DNA from: Argentina anserina
Lineage: Eukaryota; Streptophyta; Magnoliopsida; Rosales; Rosaceae
Direction of reading: 5' to 3'
NCBI RefSeq assembly: GCF_933775445.1
Contig: NC_065874.1
Coordinates: 32,558,501 to 32,622,500, forward strand
Length of the DNA: 64,000 nucleotides
Shown: piece by piece, positions 23,326 through 33,319 of the stretch
Layout: each line of letters starts with the position of its first letter
Position numbering within the stretch: the first letter of the stretch is position 1
The notes under the pieces: generated by a model
The model's database searches: none
What the model saw: only the letters and a program-made list of their open reading frames with translations
What the model was told of the DNA's origin: nothing
Made by a program: the position numbers and the translations under genes

Positions 23326-23583
23326 TGTTGAGAACTTTGGAGATAAACAATATCACAACAGAAACTGGATTGAATGACTTAATCTTATTGAACAAATCTG
23401 GCTCTTTAAATAGTCTTACACATCTAACAGAAAAGCTGAAATAAAGCTGATGACTTAAGATAAGCTAACACAGAAAAACCTGCACTCTCCTCTATCAGTC
23501 CTAAAGACCAGGAGTTATTGAAACAGAACATGACTAAGTAAATAGGACTTAGTAAACTCCTAAAAACAAGCAACAACCTTTCA
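23326..23583 (-). repeat. 5' LTR of copia C
   Basis: Read leftward it runs from TGAAAGG to TTCTCAACA, followed after three bases by the primer-binding site. Confidence 0.93.
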
Positions 23584-24592
23584 CCAATCATCATCAAAGA
23601 AGAAGTGCAGAAATAGTGAGACAATGCTCAACAAGCTCTCTTTGAGCCACCCACCCGCCTCATGACTTGGCCACATATTACCATCCACGATCACTCCAAT
23701 GTGACCTAGTAACATAGCTGAGCAAAACTAATATATGTATCTGTGCAATGAAAGCACCCATCGGAAACCTTTATAAGCTTGAGCAGCTCTAGGTAGTTTT
23801 GTCCCCCGTTACCAAGAATATAGCTTAGTCTATATGACTAAAGAATCTCCATAAATAAGCAGTCATCAGGACACTTGGTCTTGTAATAGGTACCGGATAC
23901 AAACTCGGACATACCGTTCTGGATAGTTATAAACAATACAACTGGTTGGCCGAAAAATAATCAAGTTAGAACATATATTATCATTGATTAACCGCAGAAA
24001 TGTTGTAACACAGTAGAATTAGGCACTGAAAAGATTAGGTGACAACTGAAGAAAGATGGGAGCTTATTTAGGAGGGATTGCCCTGTCCCTTTACCTCTTC
24101 TGATGTTCTCTACATCCCTTGATCGTTTCCATTTGCTTGATAAATTAAAAAAGGACCTTGTACTACTATAGCCAGATGTCTTTTACTGCGAAGAATGTCG
24201 ATCAGAAGTTCAGAACTCATTTTTCTCTGGACCAAAACTTACTGAATGAACTCAATGAAGAGATGTGAGATGAAAGGTCAAAATGTCTAAAGCTTTTAGT
24301 ACAGAGAGAATCACTTTGACGTTTAGAAACCTACGAAACTAAAATTGCATAAGATTATAGTTTTAGGCTTCTAGCCATAGCTGATTAGAATTAATATCTT
24401 AATCCAATAAGGAACTACTTTAATCGTTTTAGACCTTTAGTGATTCACTTTTTTCCTTTTATTTCCCCTCAAACAACCAGAAGGTTACAAAATGACAATT
24501 CAAAGTACATAAGCAAGTAATCTTTGTGTGCATTCAAGAAACAAGCCACAACAAGCCTCATGGATGCAGTGTTGTAGACTTCGAATAAGAAG
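23584..24592. other. Unassigned region between copia C and the PPR pseudogene
   Basis: Short protein-like runs occur on the minus strand around 23780-23900 but are broken by stops, and no family was recognised. The rest is AT-rich with nothing visible. Confidence 0.4.
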
Positions 24593-24946
24593 TTAGATGC
24601 AATGAATTAAGCAAATTCCCATAGGAATGCTATAGTAAAAACCATTGGGAAAGGTTGACTGGTAGTACCTACTAAGTACTAACTGTTGCTCCGAATTAAC
24701 ATATGACATGATGGTACAACAATCAAGCAAAAGTGCTTCAGGTAATACACGAACTATCAATTTCGTAGTAGATGCATCTGCAGAGAAACCCCAATCGACC
24801 ATTCCTTGAATAAGTCCCACACCCCATGATGTTTCATTGTTTCTCAACAACCCTCGAATAATGATGTTATAGGTGAAGCCATCCGGAGAACATCCTCGCC
24901 CTCTCATTTCTCATACCAACTTTTCTGCTTCAATTACTAAGCCATG

Positions 24947-25780
24947 TGTTTGGGCCTAAAATAATACTCCGGTATTATCTACTACTTTTTACGCTCGTGG
25001 ACCGGTTATTTGAGAAAAATCTATCACAGAGCAAGATTACCTGCCGTATTGGAATAGATTTAGGGGACTAATGCTGTATAGAATCTGAGTTGAATAAGGA
25101 AGGTGAATCCAAATCAACTAGGAGGTTCTCAAGACTTGATTCGCAAGAAAGAACAATTTGTGTTCTCTATATAAAGGGGGTCGAATGTGCAGAATAACAC
25201 ACGCAACGTCAAAAAAACTATCGCGCAGCCGCATAGTCAAATCTCCCCACGGAGTAAAAGTCCAATTCGCTTCGGTAACCAAGTCTATCATCGGAGCGGA
25301 GCTACCCAGATGTACGCCTCGCGCTGCATGTAGCAAACAAGTCCGATTAACCTCGGCAACTAGAGTCAAGTCTATCGAGTCGCTAGCATAGCTTCTAGCA
25401 AACATAAAAGTCTGCACTCGTCAGCAAATCCTTACAGTGAGAGAGTCCCGCTATCAACGACGCAATATAAGCTCTGTTTTTCCCCAAGCGGTCTAAAGTA
25501 AGATCGGCCATCTACTTAAGGTGGAGTGAAAGGTACCTAGCAACTCCGGTTGTGTATAGGTCATTCGAACTTCACCGGTTTATCAGCAATTGCGGAGCAA
25601 TCGTTTGAGAAGAAGATAGTACGTGAGCGCGAACATCATCAAACAAAGCAAAAGTTGTATCTAACTCAAATGTACTGGCACACCAGCAACAACAGAGAAC
25701 GAATGTTAGAACCGTCTAGAGTTCGACACCGGGGCTTGCTGATTGTTCTCTGAGGAATATCTTTTTTCCCAGCTCGAAGA
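24947..25780. mobile_element. Solo-LTR-like insertion 1 in the PPR gene, 834 bp
   Basis: It is flanked by a perfect 5-bp duplication CCATG (24942-24946 and 25781-25785). Removing it together with one CCATG rejoins PPR sequence across LCRHGL and VIEAEKL. On the plus strand it starts TGTTTGGGCC and contains a TATA-like CTATATAAAGGGG near 25168-25180. The far end reads CGAAGA and lacks the expected CA. No internal coding region exists, which fits recombination between two LTRs. Confidence 0.75.
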
Positions 25781-26124
25781 CCATGACGACAAAGTCCATG
25801 AATCATTATAATGTAAGTCCACACATCCGGCTGAAAATCCTTTTGATGACAAACCACAAAAGAGATCTCTGGCAGCTTCAATATTTCCAGCTTTGCACAA
25901 ACCTTCAATAATGATATTGTAAGCTACAATATTAACTCCCGCTTTGTTGGTCTCCATCTCTTTCAGCAATTCTAATGCCTTGGAAAATTTCTGGTTGGTT
26001 ACACAAGCCATCAAGTAAAACAGTGTAAGTTCGAACATTTGGAAGCTGGCCACGACTTTGCATCACTTTTCTGCTTCTTGAATTCTCTCCCCTTTGCAAA
26101 AACCATCCATTAGACAAGTATAAG

Positions 26125-26767
26125 TGTTAGAACACAGGTTCAGTAAGTAATGGAATCAACTTAATCAACACAAGATGTTGTATAAAATAGCCTTTGATTT
26201 ATACTTCTAATTACAGTAGTAAATTGAGTTTTAAGAACTCAATTCCAATTCTATAAATACAGTAATATTACAACTATAAAATGAATTTGAAGAACACAAT
26301 TTCAATTCTATGAATACAGTAATATCAATTTCAATTAAACTGAAATCAAAAAGATTGAAAACAAATAAACTGACTTGTTGATTTTGATAGAGGCTTGCTT
26401 GTTGCAATCTCCTAAAACAGAAATTCGCCCCTACACTTGTGCTTGTAGATCTTTGGACGTCTGTCTTGCAGGATACAACTATCGAGTTCAATCGAAACAC
26501 TTCAATTGAATCCCTGGAAAATTCTACTTGTGTTTCTCAGAAATATTAAGGAAAGAAGAGAGAGGAGAAAATTGATTAACCATCTGCTTGGGTTTGTCAT
26601 CCTTATATAGAGGATTGGTGATGCTTTGAAAGGGTATGACGAATCAATAGCAAAGCTTCATTCACTTTAGTTGAAACTCAGAAGTCATGTCCTTTCGTTC
26701 CCAAAAGACACGTTTGTTTGATTTGTTCCATCTCCACAATTCATTTTTACCCAAAAATTCTCTAATA
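26125..26767 (-). mobile_element. Solo LTR 2 in the PPR gene, 643 bp
   Basis: Ends are TGTTAGAACA on the left and CTCTAATA on the right, i.e. inverted TGTTAGA termini with one decayed base. The 5-bp flanks ATAAG and ATAAA differ at one base. Deleting the insert and one flank restores the PPR reading VIYTCLMDGFCKG. A TATA-like CTCTATATAAGG is present on the minus strand near 26613-26624, suggesting minus orientation. Confidence 0.78.
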
Positions 26768-27674
26768 ATAAATAACTGTATTTGGAACTAGTTTCATATG
26801 ACGCATTTCTTTAAAAATCTTGTTAGCATTATGGACCTGTTTCACCTTGCAATATCCGTTGATCAGTATATTACAACTATAATCATTAACCAAGGAGCCC
26901 TTGGTTATCATGAGATCAAAAATATGTCTACCATCGTCCATTTGCCCATCGTGAACAGTAACCATCCATTAAAGAAATATATGCGATTGTATCAGGCTCA
27001 ATACCTTTTTGAATCATCATTTGAACAACTCTTTTAGCTTCCACAACCTTCCCTTCCTTACAGAGAGTATCAACCAAGATACTGAGGGTGATGACATTTG
27101 GAGAGACACCCTTGCTCAACATGTCATGAAGCAACCTCATAGCTTCTTGCCACTGGCCTAAATCGCAAAGTCCGTCAATCAAGGAGGTGTAAGTGACAAC
27201 ATTCGGAGCAATACCTCTACCAATCATTTGGGAGAAGAGCTTTAATGCCTCATCAATGAGTGTCTCCTTGCAAAGACCATCGATTATGGGACTGTAGGAA
27301 ACTACGTCAGGCTCGCATCGACCTTCTCCCATCTTCCCAAGTAACTCAATCGCAGCACCGTTGTTCCCCGTCTTGCAGAAGCCCTTACTAAGTGTGTTGA
27401 AAGTAAACACATTGGGCTTAGAATGACCCTCCTCCAGCATTTTGGTGAAAATTTCGGGCAGCCTCGGGAACTTGATTGTCGAGAACAAAGCCTGGATGAC
27501 AGTGTTAAAGGTCACGACGTCTGGTATGCTCGACATCTCCCACTGGTTTGGTTGGGTTTGAGGGATGAGAGTGATACATCTGTAGAGGACTAGAGGGAAG
27601 GAAAGGCATAACTGTAGGGTGCTGCCCAAGTGAGAATAAGAAGAAGAGAGTGCCTGAATTGATCTGCGCATCAT

Positions 27675-28392
27675 CTTGGATTCTTGAGTAGAGAAAGCTC
27701 AAACTGACAACTAGTTGGTAGAATAAAGGGACTCGGGAGAAAGGTTGCAGAACAGAAGGGTTTTGAAGCCTTCCTTGTTAGATCCGGAATTTAATGAATT
27801 TGTTTCGCGGAATTTCGTTAATCATTAAACTCTTATTTTTGCATCTTTTCAATTTTGTGTTTTTTTTTCTTAAATTATTTTTCTCACTTGAGGAACCTAA
27901 TGCAGTTGATTTTTTTGAATATCTTTCTAAGGTAAAGGTGAATAAGTCTGAGCAAGATTTTAGAAATAAATTATGATTAAAATGGTTAACAGTAATGTAA
28001 CGTAGACATTATCACCGTGTTATTACAGTAGCATATAATTTTTTTTCTAATTTGACACTTTATCAATTTATCTGGACCGGCTAGTTTAAGGAGGTTTTGC
28101 AGATTGAGAATCATTTACAGCTACAAGCTAGCGACATGAGTCCTAAAATTTTCAATGGCAGAGATTTTAAACTCTAAACAACAATTTGTTCAATAGACTC
28201 TACATGACTAGAACAACATTTTATGCCGAAAAGAGCTAAATTGCCTTTGTTGCTGAAACTCTGCCTCAAAACTCAAAAGGAAGCAAGTTTATAATCTCTA
28301 GTCCAGTTTATTGAGAAGCGATTCTAGCTTCAGTAAGATTGATGCAAGAACAGAAGAACTAATATTTGGTACATAACTACATATGATAGCAT
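27675..28392. other. Upstream region of the PPR pseudogene
   Basis: AT-rich sequence. The plus-strand open frame at 27794-27976 is low-complexity and not convincing. Nothing else is seen. Confidence 0.5.
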
Positions 28393-28680
28393 TCAAAAAG
28401 GATTCTTAACAAACCAGTCCAACGTCATATCCTGATGAGCATCTCTAGCGCATTTCACAGCGGTGCCATTGTCATCTTTATACCTGAGAGTCCATCCGTG
28501 CGAAACACCAGAATATATTTCACAAAATTGTCAACAATGTTAGCCGATAAAGCCTCCTTAAACTGATTCAAGACTTCAAGTGAAGTGCCACTGTCAAATT
28601 GAGCGGCAATATGGACATTTGGACTCCTAACAACTTATCATCGAGAGTGACGAGCAGGGTGTAACGTAACTGTAGCCCTC
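28393..28680 (-). pseudogene. Unidentified broken coding fragment
   Basis: Reading leftward, protein-like pieces occur in two frames: SPNVHIAAQFDSGTSLEVLN followed by FKEALSANIVDNFVKYI, then HGWTLRYKDDNGTAVKC and DMTLDWFVKNPF before a stop at 28393. The frame change between them suggests a decayed exon. I do not recognise the family. Confidence 0.35.
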
Positions 28681-29184
28681 ACGTACCGATATGGTCTGGT
28701 TTGGGACATGTTCAGCATTCTAAATACAAAAGCCACATAATTGAGATTTGCTCTTAATGTGTGTACTATAAGCCTCTTGCCGTTGAATTATGATCGTTTG
28801 GAAGGAACCATGTTAAAAATAAAAAATGAGTGTAGGGGGTGAAGATTTTTTAATGTTATGCCTCTGCTCCCAGCGATTTTAGGTGCAGGAGGTACAAAAA
28901 TTGATGGCCTCTCTGTACTCTACATGCTCTGACTAGTATACATGGTTTGTCGAATTTGATTAAGTTTTGGATGATTTGGTTTTGGCGGGTTTCTCAGCCA
29001 CGGTGGGTTTAACTGTTTGAAGCTGTGAATGTATGATTTTGGTTCCCCGACCTGACGCCGGCGAGCAGAACTGAGAGAAAATAGAGGCACATAGATGGGG
29101 TTGGAGTTGAATTGCAGGTTTATCAAAGAGTTGAAGGGAATGTCTTTGATGTCTCTAGTAAGGTGTCGGGGGTGTTTTTTAAAA
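28681..29184. other. Region without recognised gene
   Basis: A 68-codon minus-strand frame (28920-29126) rich in Pro, Ser and Asn has no recognisable domain. Nothing else is supported. Confidence 0.45.
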
Positions 29185-29360
29185 GGGAAAAATTCTCAAA
29201 TGGTACCTGAATTATGACTCAATGCACATTTTGGTACCTGAATTTTCAAAACTACTCAAATGGTACCTAAACTAATGCTCTGTTAGCCATTATAGTACCT
29301 CCGTCAGATTTACCTTTAAAATAGGGGTAAAATCGTCAAATATATTTATTTTATGCTTGA

Positions 29361-29392
<32 letters not shown>

Positions 29393-30174
29393 ACCATCGC
29401 TAGTTCCTCATAGAGTATAAACAACAGTAATTGAGCCTTCGCTAAAAACCCAAAAAGGTTGTTGTTTTCTAATTTTTCATTTTTTTTATTTAAGAAATTT
29501 TTAAAAAATAAGGCTTTATTCGTCAAACATAATTTTTTTATGCTTGAAATAATAATAATGCATCATCGCTAGTTTCTCAGAGAGTATAAACAACAGTAAT
29601 TGAGCATTCGCCAAAAACTCAAAAAGATTGTTGTTTTCTAATTTTTCATTTTTTTTATTTAAGAAATTTTTGAAAAATAAAGTTTTATTCGTCAAACATA
29701 ATTTTTTTATGCTTGAAATAATAATAATGCACCATCGCTAGTTTCTCAGAGAGTATAAACAACAGTAATTGAGTCTTCACCAAAAACCCAAAAAGGTTGT
29801 TGTTTTCTAATTTTTCTTTTTTTTTATTTAAGAAAAAAAAAATTTAAAAAGACTTTATTCGTCAAACATAATTTTTTTATGCTTGAAATAATAATAATGC
29901 ATCATCGCTAGTTCCTCAAAAAGTATAAACAATAGTAATTGAGCCTTCGTCAAAAACCCAAAAAAGTTGTTATTTAATTTTTCATTTTTTAATTAAAGAA
30001 ATTAAAAAAAAGGCTTTATAGATTAAATCAATTAAAAAAGTATGTTTAACAATTTTACCCTCATTTTTAACGGTAAATCAGACAGAAGTACTATAATGGC
30101 TAACAAAGCATTAGTTTAGGTACCATTTGGGTAGTTTTAAGGCATAATTCAAGTACCATTTGAGGATTTTTCTC
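29185..30174. mobile_element. Non-autonomous DNA transposon (Mutator-like MITE) with internal tandem repeats, 990 bp
   Basis: A perfect 9-bp duplication TTTTTAAAA flanks it at 29176-29184 and 30175-30183. The terminal inverted repeats are long: GGGAAAAATTCTCAAATGGT on the left and GAGAAAAATCCTCAAATGGT read inward from the right. Similarity then continues imperfectly for more than 100 bp, sharing TAGCCATTATAGTAC. There is no transposase. Confidence 0.88.
29338..30035. repeat. Four tandem copies of a ~170-bp unit inside the MITE
   Basis: Each unit includes GTCAAACATAATTTTTTTAT, AATAATAATGCATCATCGC, AAACAACAGTAATTGAG and a T-rich tail. Unit starts are near 29336, 29522, 29692 and 29864. The first copy carries an (AAT)10 microsatellite at 29361-29390. 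Confidence 0.85.
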
Positions 30175-30221
30175 TTTTTAAAATGTGTAACACTAACACC
30201 ATTCAGAATTGCCCGTGTTGC

Positions 30222-30433
30222 CACCAAACATGGGATGAGGAGAACTAAACATGGGATGAGGAGAACTGGACTAGGCAAAGACAGTCCCATCCCCTAATTA
30301 GGGAGAGGAGAATGACCAAGTAAGCAACACCAAACATGGGATGAGGAGAACTAAACATGGGATGAGGAGAACTGGACTAGGCAAAGACAGTCCCATCCCC
30401 TAATTAGGGAGAGGAGAATGACCAAGTAAGCAA
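30222..30433. repeat. Perfect tandem duplication of 106 bp
   Basis: Copies at 30222-30327 and 30328-30433 appear identical. Each contains an internal doublet of AAACATGGGATGAGGAGAAC. No coding content was recognised. Confidence 0.85.
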
Positions 30434-31993
30434 TCAATTGCTAGTTTACTTCACTTAAATAAAAAGCTTACTTGCATTTGCCTGTAGTTGGAAAATTTCC
30501 TATAGCAAGTAATGATACTAATATGAGAATATAAAATGGCCAAATACAAAGATCATAGAGCCATAATTAAAATGCTGAGACTATACAAAAGTGTCAAGGG
30601 CAAAAGGCCAACTATTCGGATTTGCTAATGGTTTGTTTTTGTGATACAGACAAGAAAGCTAGGACCCCTAGTTTCAGTGTTTCCCTCTGCACTCTACTTG
30701 TTGCATGGTCATCTCACTATCCAACCCCCTAAAAAAGACAGATTCAAAACAAGGCAACCAAAAATTAGAATTCCAAAGACAAAAAAAATGAAAAATCCAG
30801 GATGACATGAAATTTCTCAATGGGATCTAAACATGTGAACATGGATTGAACATGGACTATCAAAGCTCTCTCCCCACATATCACAAGATAAAGAAAACAA
30901 CACCAATAGTTTAATATTGTGACAGAGGCAAACCACTGACAGTGATTTTGAAATGGTAATGATCAGAACCACCACACCACCACTGCTGCATTGATTATCT
31001 ACTCACCCACCAGCCATCATATCACTAGTTCTACTCATCAAACAATCAACATAAGAAAAAATGATGAGGACCAAGATCAAAATATGATCAAACTATGAAT
31101 GTAGACTTTCCTCTCTCACTGAATCTACAGAAAGGCACAGATGTAAAAACAAATGGCAGATTATATTGAAGAAATCTAAAGAGGCAACCCCTGTCGGAGA
31201 AGAACAATTGCATACCCTTTCCATATTAACAGAGTGAAAAGGAAATCGGTTGAAGAAAGAAAACAAATTGTATCCCTAAGCCTAAGAACAGAAAGATTGA
31301 GCCGTCCCAGCCAATATCACCAGTACTACTAGTCTCATCAAAAGCCAAAGAAGCTGCAGATGAAGAAAGAGATCAGATCTTGCCTCAACAAGAACATGCC
31401 TTCGAAAACCATGACAGTATTCTCTTTACCAGTCCTCCTCCCCTCACATTTTCTGAGGAAACATACAAAGCATTCTTCAAATTTCCATGAAATTGTAGCC
31501 ATAGCACCCACCATATTCCACCACCAAAGCTTGTTGAAACCCCCAAAGCCCTTGCCACCTCCAACATAAGCCTGAGAACATAGACACACAAACAAACACA
31601 ACCATTTTGAGACTTGGGTCACTGTAAAGGGTTGTTCCTTTATTCCTCTAATAAAAACTGAAAATGGAGAGGAGGAGTGGGCTTGCTTTGCATTGGCTGA
31701 GTCTTCTTCTTCTTCTTCTTCTTCTGGTGTGCATAACATAATGATGTCAAATGAATACGGGAAACAAAGAATGAGGAGAAAAGGTGTCTGCTTTGTACAA
31801 TATGAGCATCAAAGATGGTGGTGGATTCTCTTTGGCTTTCCTTCTCTTCGAGCTTTGCTTATTGTGTAGCAGAGGAGCAGCTCCAGTACTCTGCTAGATT
31901 TGCGCAAGCAACCTCTGTCCGCTTCTTGTTTTCCATCAATGTGTTTTTGATAAATGGCAGTTCTGCCCCTGGAACAATTTGAAAAAGGCCCCA

Positions 31994-31996
<3 letters not shown>
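30434..31996. other. Region with a possible minus-strand transcript, no recognised gene
   Basis: A 133-codon minus-strand frame (31338-31739) starts with an acidic run encoded by a (CTT)n microsatellite (31707-31729) and has no recognisable domain. A downstream frame contains SLAFDETSSTGDIGWDGS. I cannot name a family, and the frame may be untranslated mRNA or chance. Confidence 0.3.

Positions 31997-32031
<35 letters not shown>
31997..32031. repeat. Homopolymer of 35 C
   Basis: An uninterrupted C run (G on the minus strand) is followed by ACACAC. The open frame that starts with a poly-Gly string here is an artefact of it. Confidence 0.95.
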
Positions 32032-33319
32032 ACACACTACTGCTTTACCCAATTTCAAATTGCTTCAACCCCTTTCCACTGACTCTTCCTGACCAAACAA
32101 GCACCACGACCGAGGTTCCGAATTTGTCGAGAACCACATCAATCAAACCAAAGCAAACCCTATCTGCATAGCACATAAACCCTAGCTACACTACAGCGTG
32201 TCACAAAATTGAGAATCGGACCCTTATTTGGTTAGGAGAAATGAAAGTATTTCCTTAGTATTTTTTATGGTAAGGGAAAGATGACGAAAATGAATGAAAT
32301 TTTCCAAGTACATTACACTGCGGTGTTTGGTATAATAAGGAGAATCATTAATAAAAATATTGGATTGTGAGTAAAAAATGTAAAAAAGAAGTTGAGAAAG
32401 ACTTTTCCCCTTCCATTAGGAAAGTAATTCCTGTTTTGTTGCATCCCAAATGCAAGAATGGAACCATGATTTCTTTTTTGATGATTAGTTTCCGCGAAAG
32501 AAACAATGTCTTGATGCGTATATTGTAGTTGAATAATTATCGAACTTGTGAACCAATAGTATGTTTTCCAGATGCATTATTTCACAGTTGGAAATGTAAA
32601 TACTTGCACAGTTGCGCACTATCCGTCACCACTATGAGCACAATGCAACAAATCAGTGATTTGATGAGAAGCCACACTCGCTCGGGTTTCTGCGCACACG
32701 GACATGGTCAGCATAAATGAACGAGAATGGGACGCAGGAACATCAACGCGTCCATACCAAATGTACGCCCATGTCGCCAAGATGATTTTTACATCTGTGA
32801 GCAACACACAGATTATTGCATAGAAGCTACGATTGTGAGACCCAAGCGTCGACTTCCAAAAGATGAAATCTGGCGTGATCTATTGTCAAAATGGTAAACA
32901 GATTATGTCACTTTTATTTCTGAAATTAATGCCATCTACCACAAATTTGAGATTTCTATAGCTCGGGAAAAAGATTTTAACTGTAGCAGCTAAAAGAAGG
33001 GGGGTCAGTCCCTCCATTATGGCCTTTCTTCATATGCAAGCTATGGCTACGCTTGGTGTGTGAACCATGTACATGAGAAATTTTATACATTGCCGTATTA
33101 TTTCGGAAGCTCTAGCTGCTTGGCTTATTCATCTGACTCTTCTCCACTGATGGATGATGCAAGTGAACCGGCAGGACTTTTGCTAAAATAGCAGCAATCT
33201 GATGTACCATAAATGTGAATCGCTTGAAACAACTTCATTACAGGAGGCTGCACAATTAGGTTTTCATTTCAGTAATGAACCCACTTAATCTCATCCATCA
33301 ACCCAAACGAAGGTGCATA
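32032..33319. other. Intergenic region and probable 3' UTR of PEX5
   Basis: No protein-like frame is present. The part next to 33320 should hold the PEX5 3' untranslated region and polyadenylation site, which I could not place exactly. Confidence 0.5.

Larger units (their letters stand above)
18855..23583 (-). mobile_element. Ty1/copia LTR retrotransposon C, young but defective
   Basis: LTRs of about 255 bp at 18855-19110 and 23326-23583 differ at one internal base. Read leftward the LTR begins TGAAAGGTTG. The primer-binding site TGGTATCAGAGC is a clear initiator-Met tRNA match (minus strand, 23311-23322). The polypurine tract GGGGAGGGAT is at 19111-19120. Flanking bases do not form a target duplication, and the outer end of the 3' LTR lacks the terminal CA that the 5' copy has. 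It is unrelated in sequence to copia A and B. Confidence 0.94.
24593..27674 (-). pseudogene. Restorer-of-fertility-like PPR gene, interrupted by two solo LTRs
   Basis: The 5' part (26928-27674) encodes consecutive P-class 35-residue PPR motifs, e.g. PDVVTFNTVIQALF, PNVFTFNTLSKGFCK, PDVVSYSPIIDGLCK, PNVVTYTSLIDGLCD, PNVITLSILVDTLCK, PDTIAYISLMDGYC. A one-base insertion near 26955 shifts the frame, and the motif array resumes (NDYSCNILINGYCK). It is then split between the Ile and Tyr codons of a VPNTVIY motif by the insertion at 26125-26767. It continues (PNVRTYTVLLDGLC, VNIVAYNIIIEGLCKAG) and is split again by the insertion at 24947-25780. The C-terminal motifs (CSPDGFTYNIIIRGLL) finish at 24593, with an in-frame TGA just before them. 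Such proteins normally enter mitochondria and process RNA. This copy cannot be functional. Confidence 0.88.

Noticed and set aside
25118..25753. Open frames on both strands between PPR pieces
   Set aside because: They lie inside the solo LTR 24947-25780 and have no recognisable domain.
31809..32033. Open frame starting with poly-Gly
   Set aside because: It is created by the C homopolymer.
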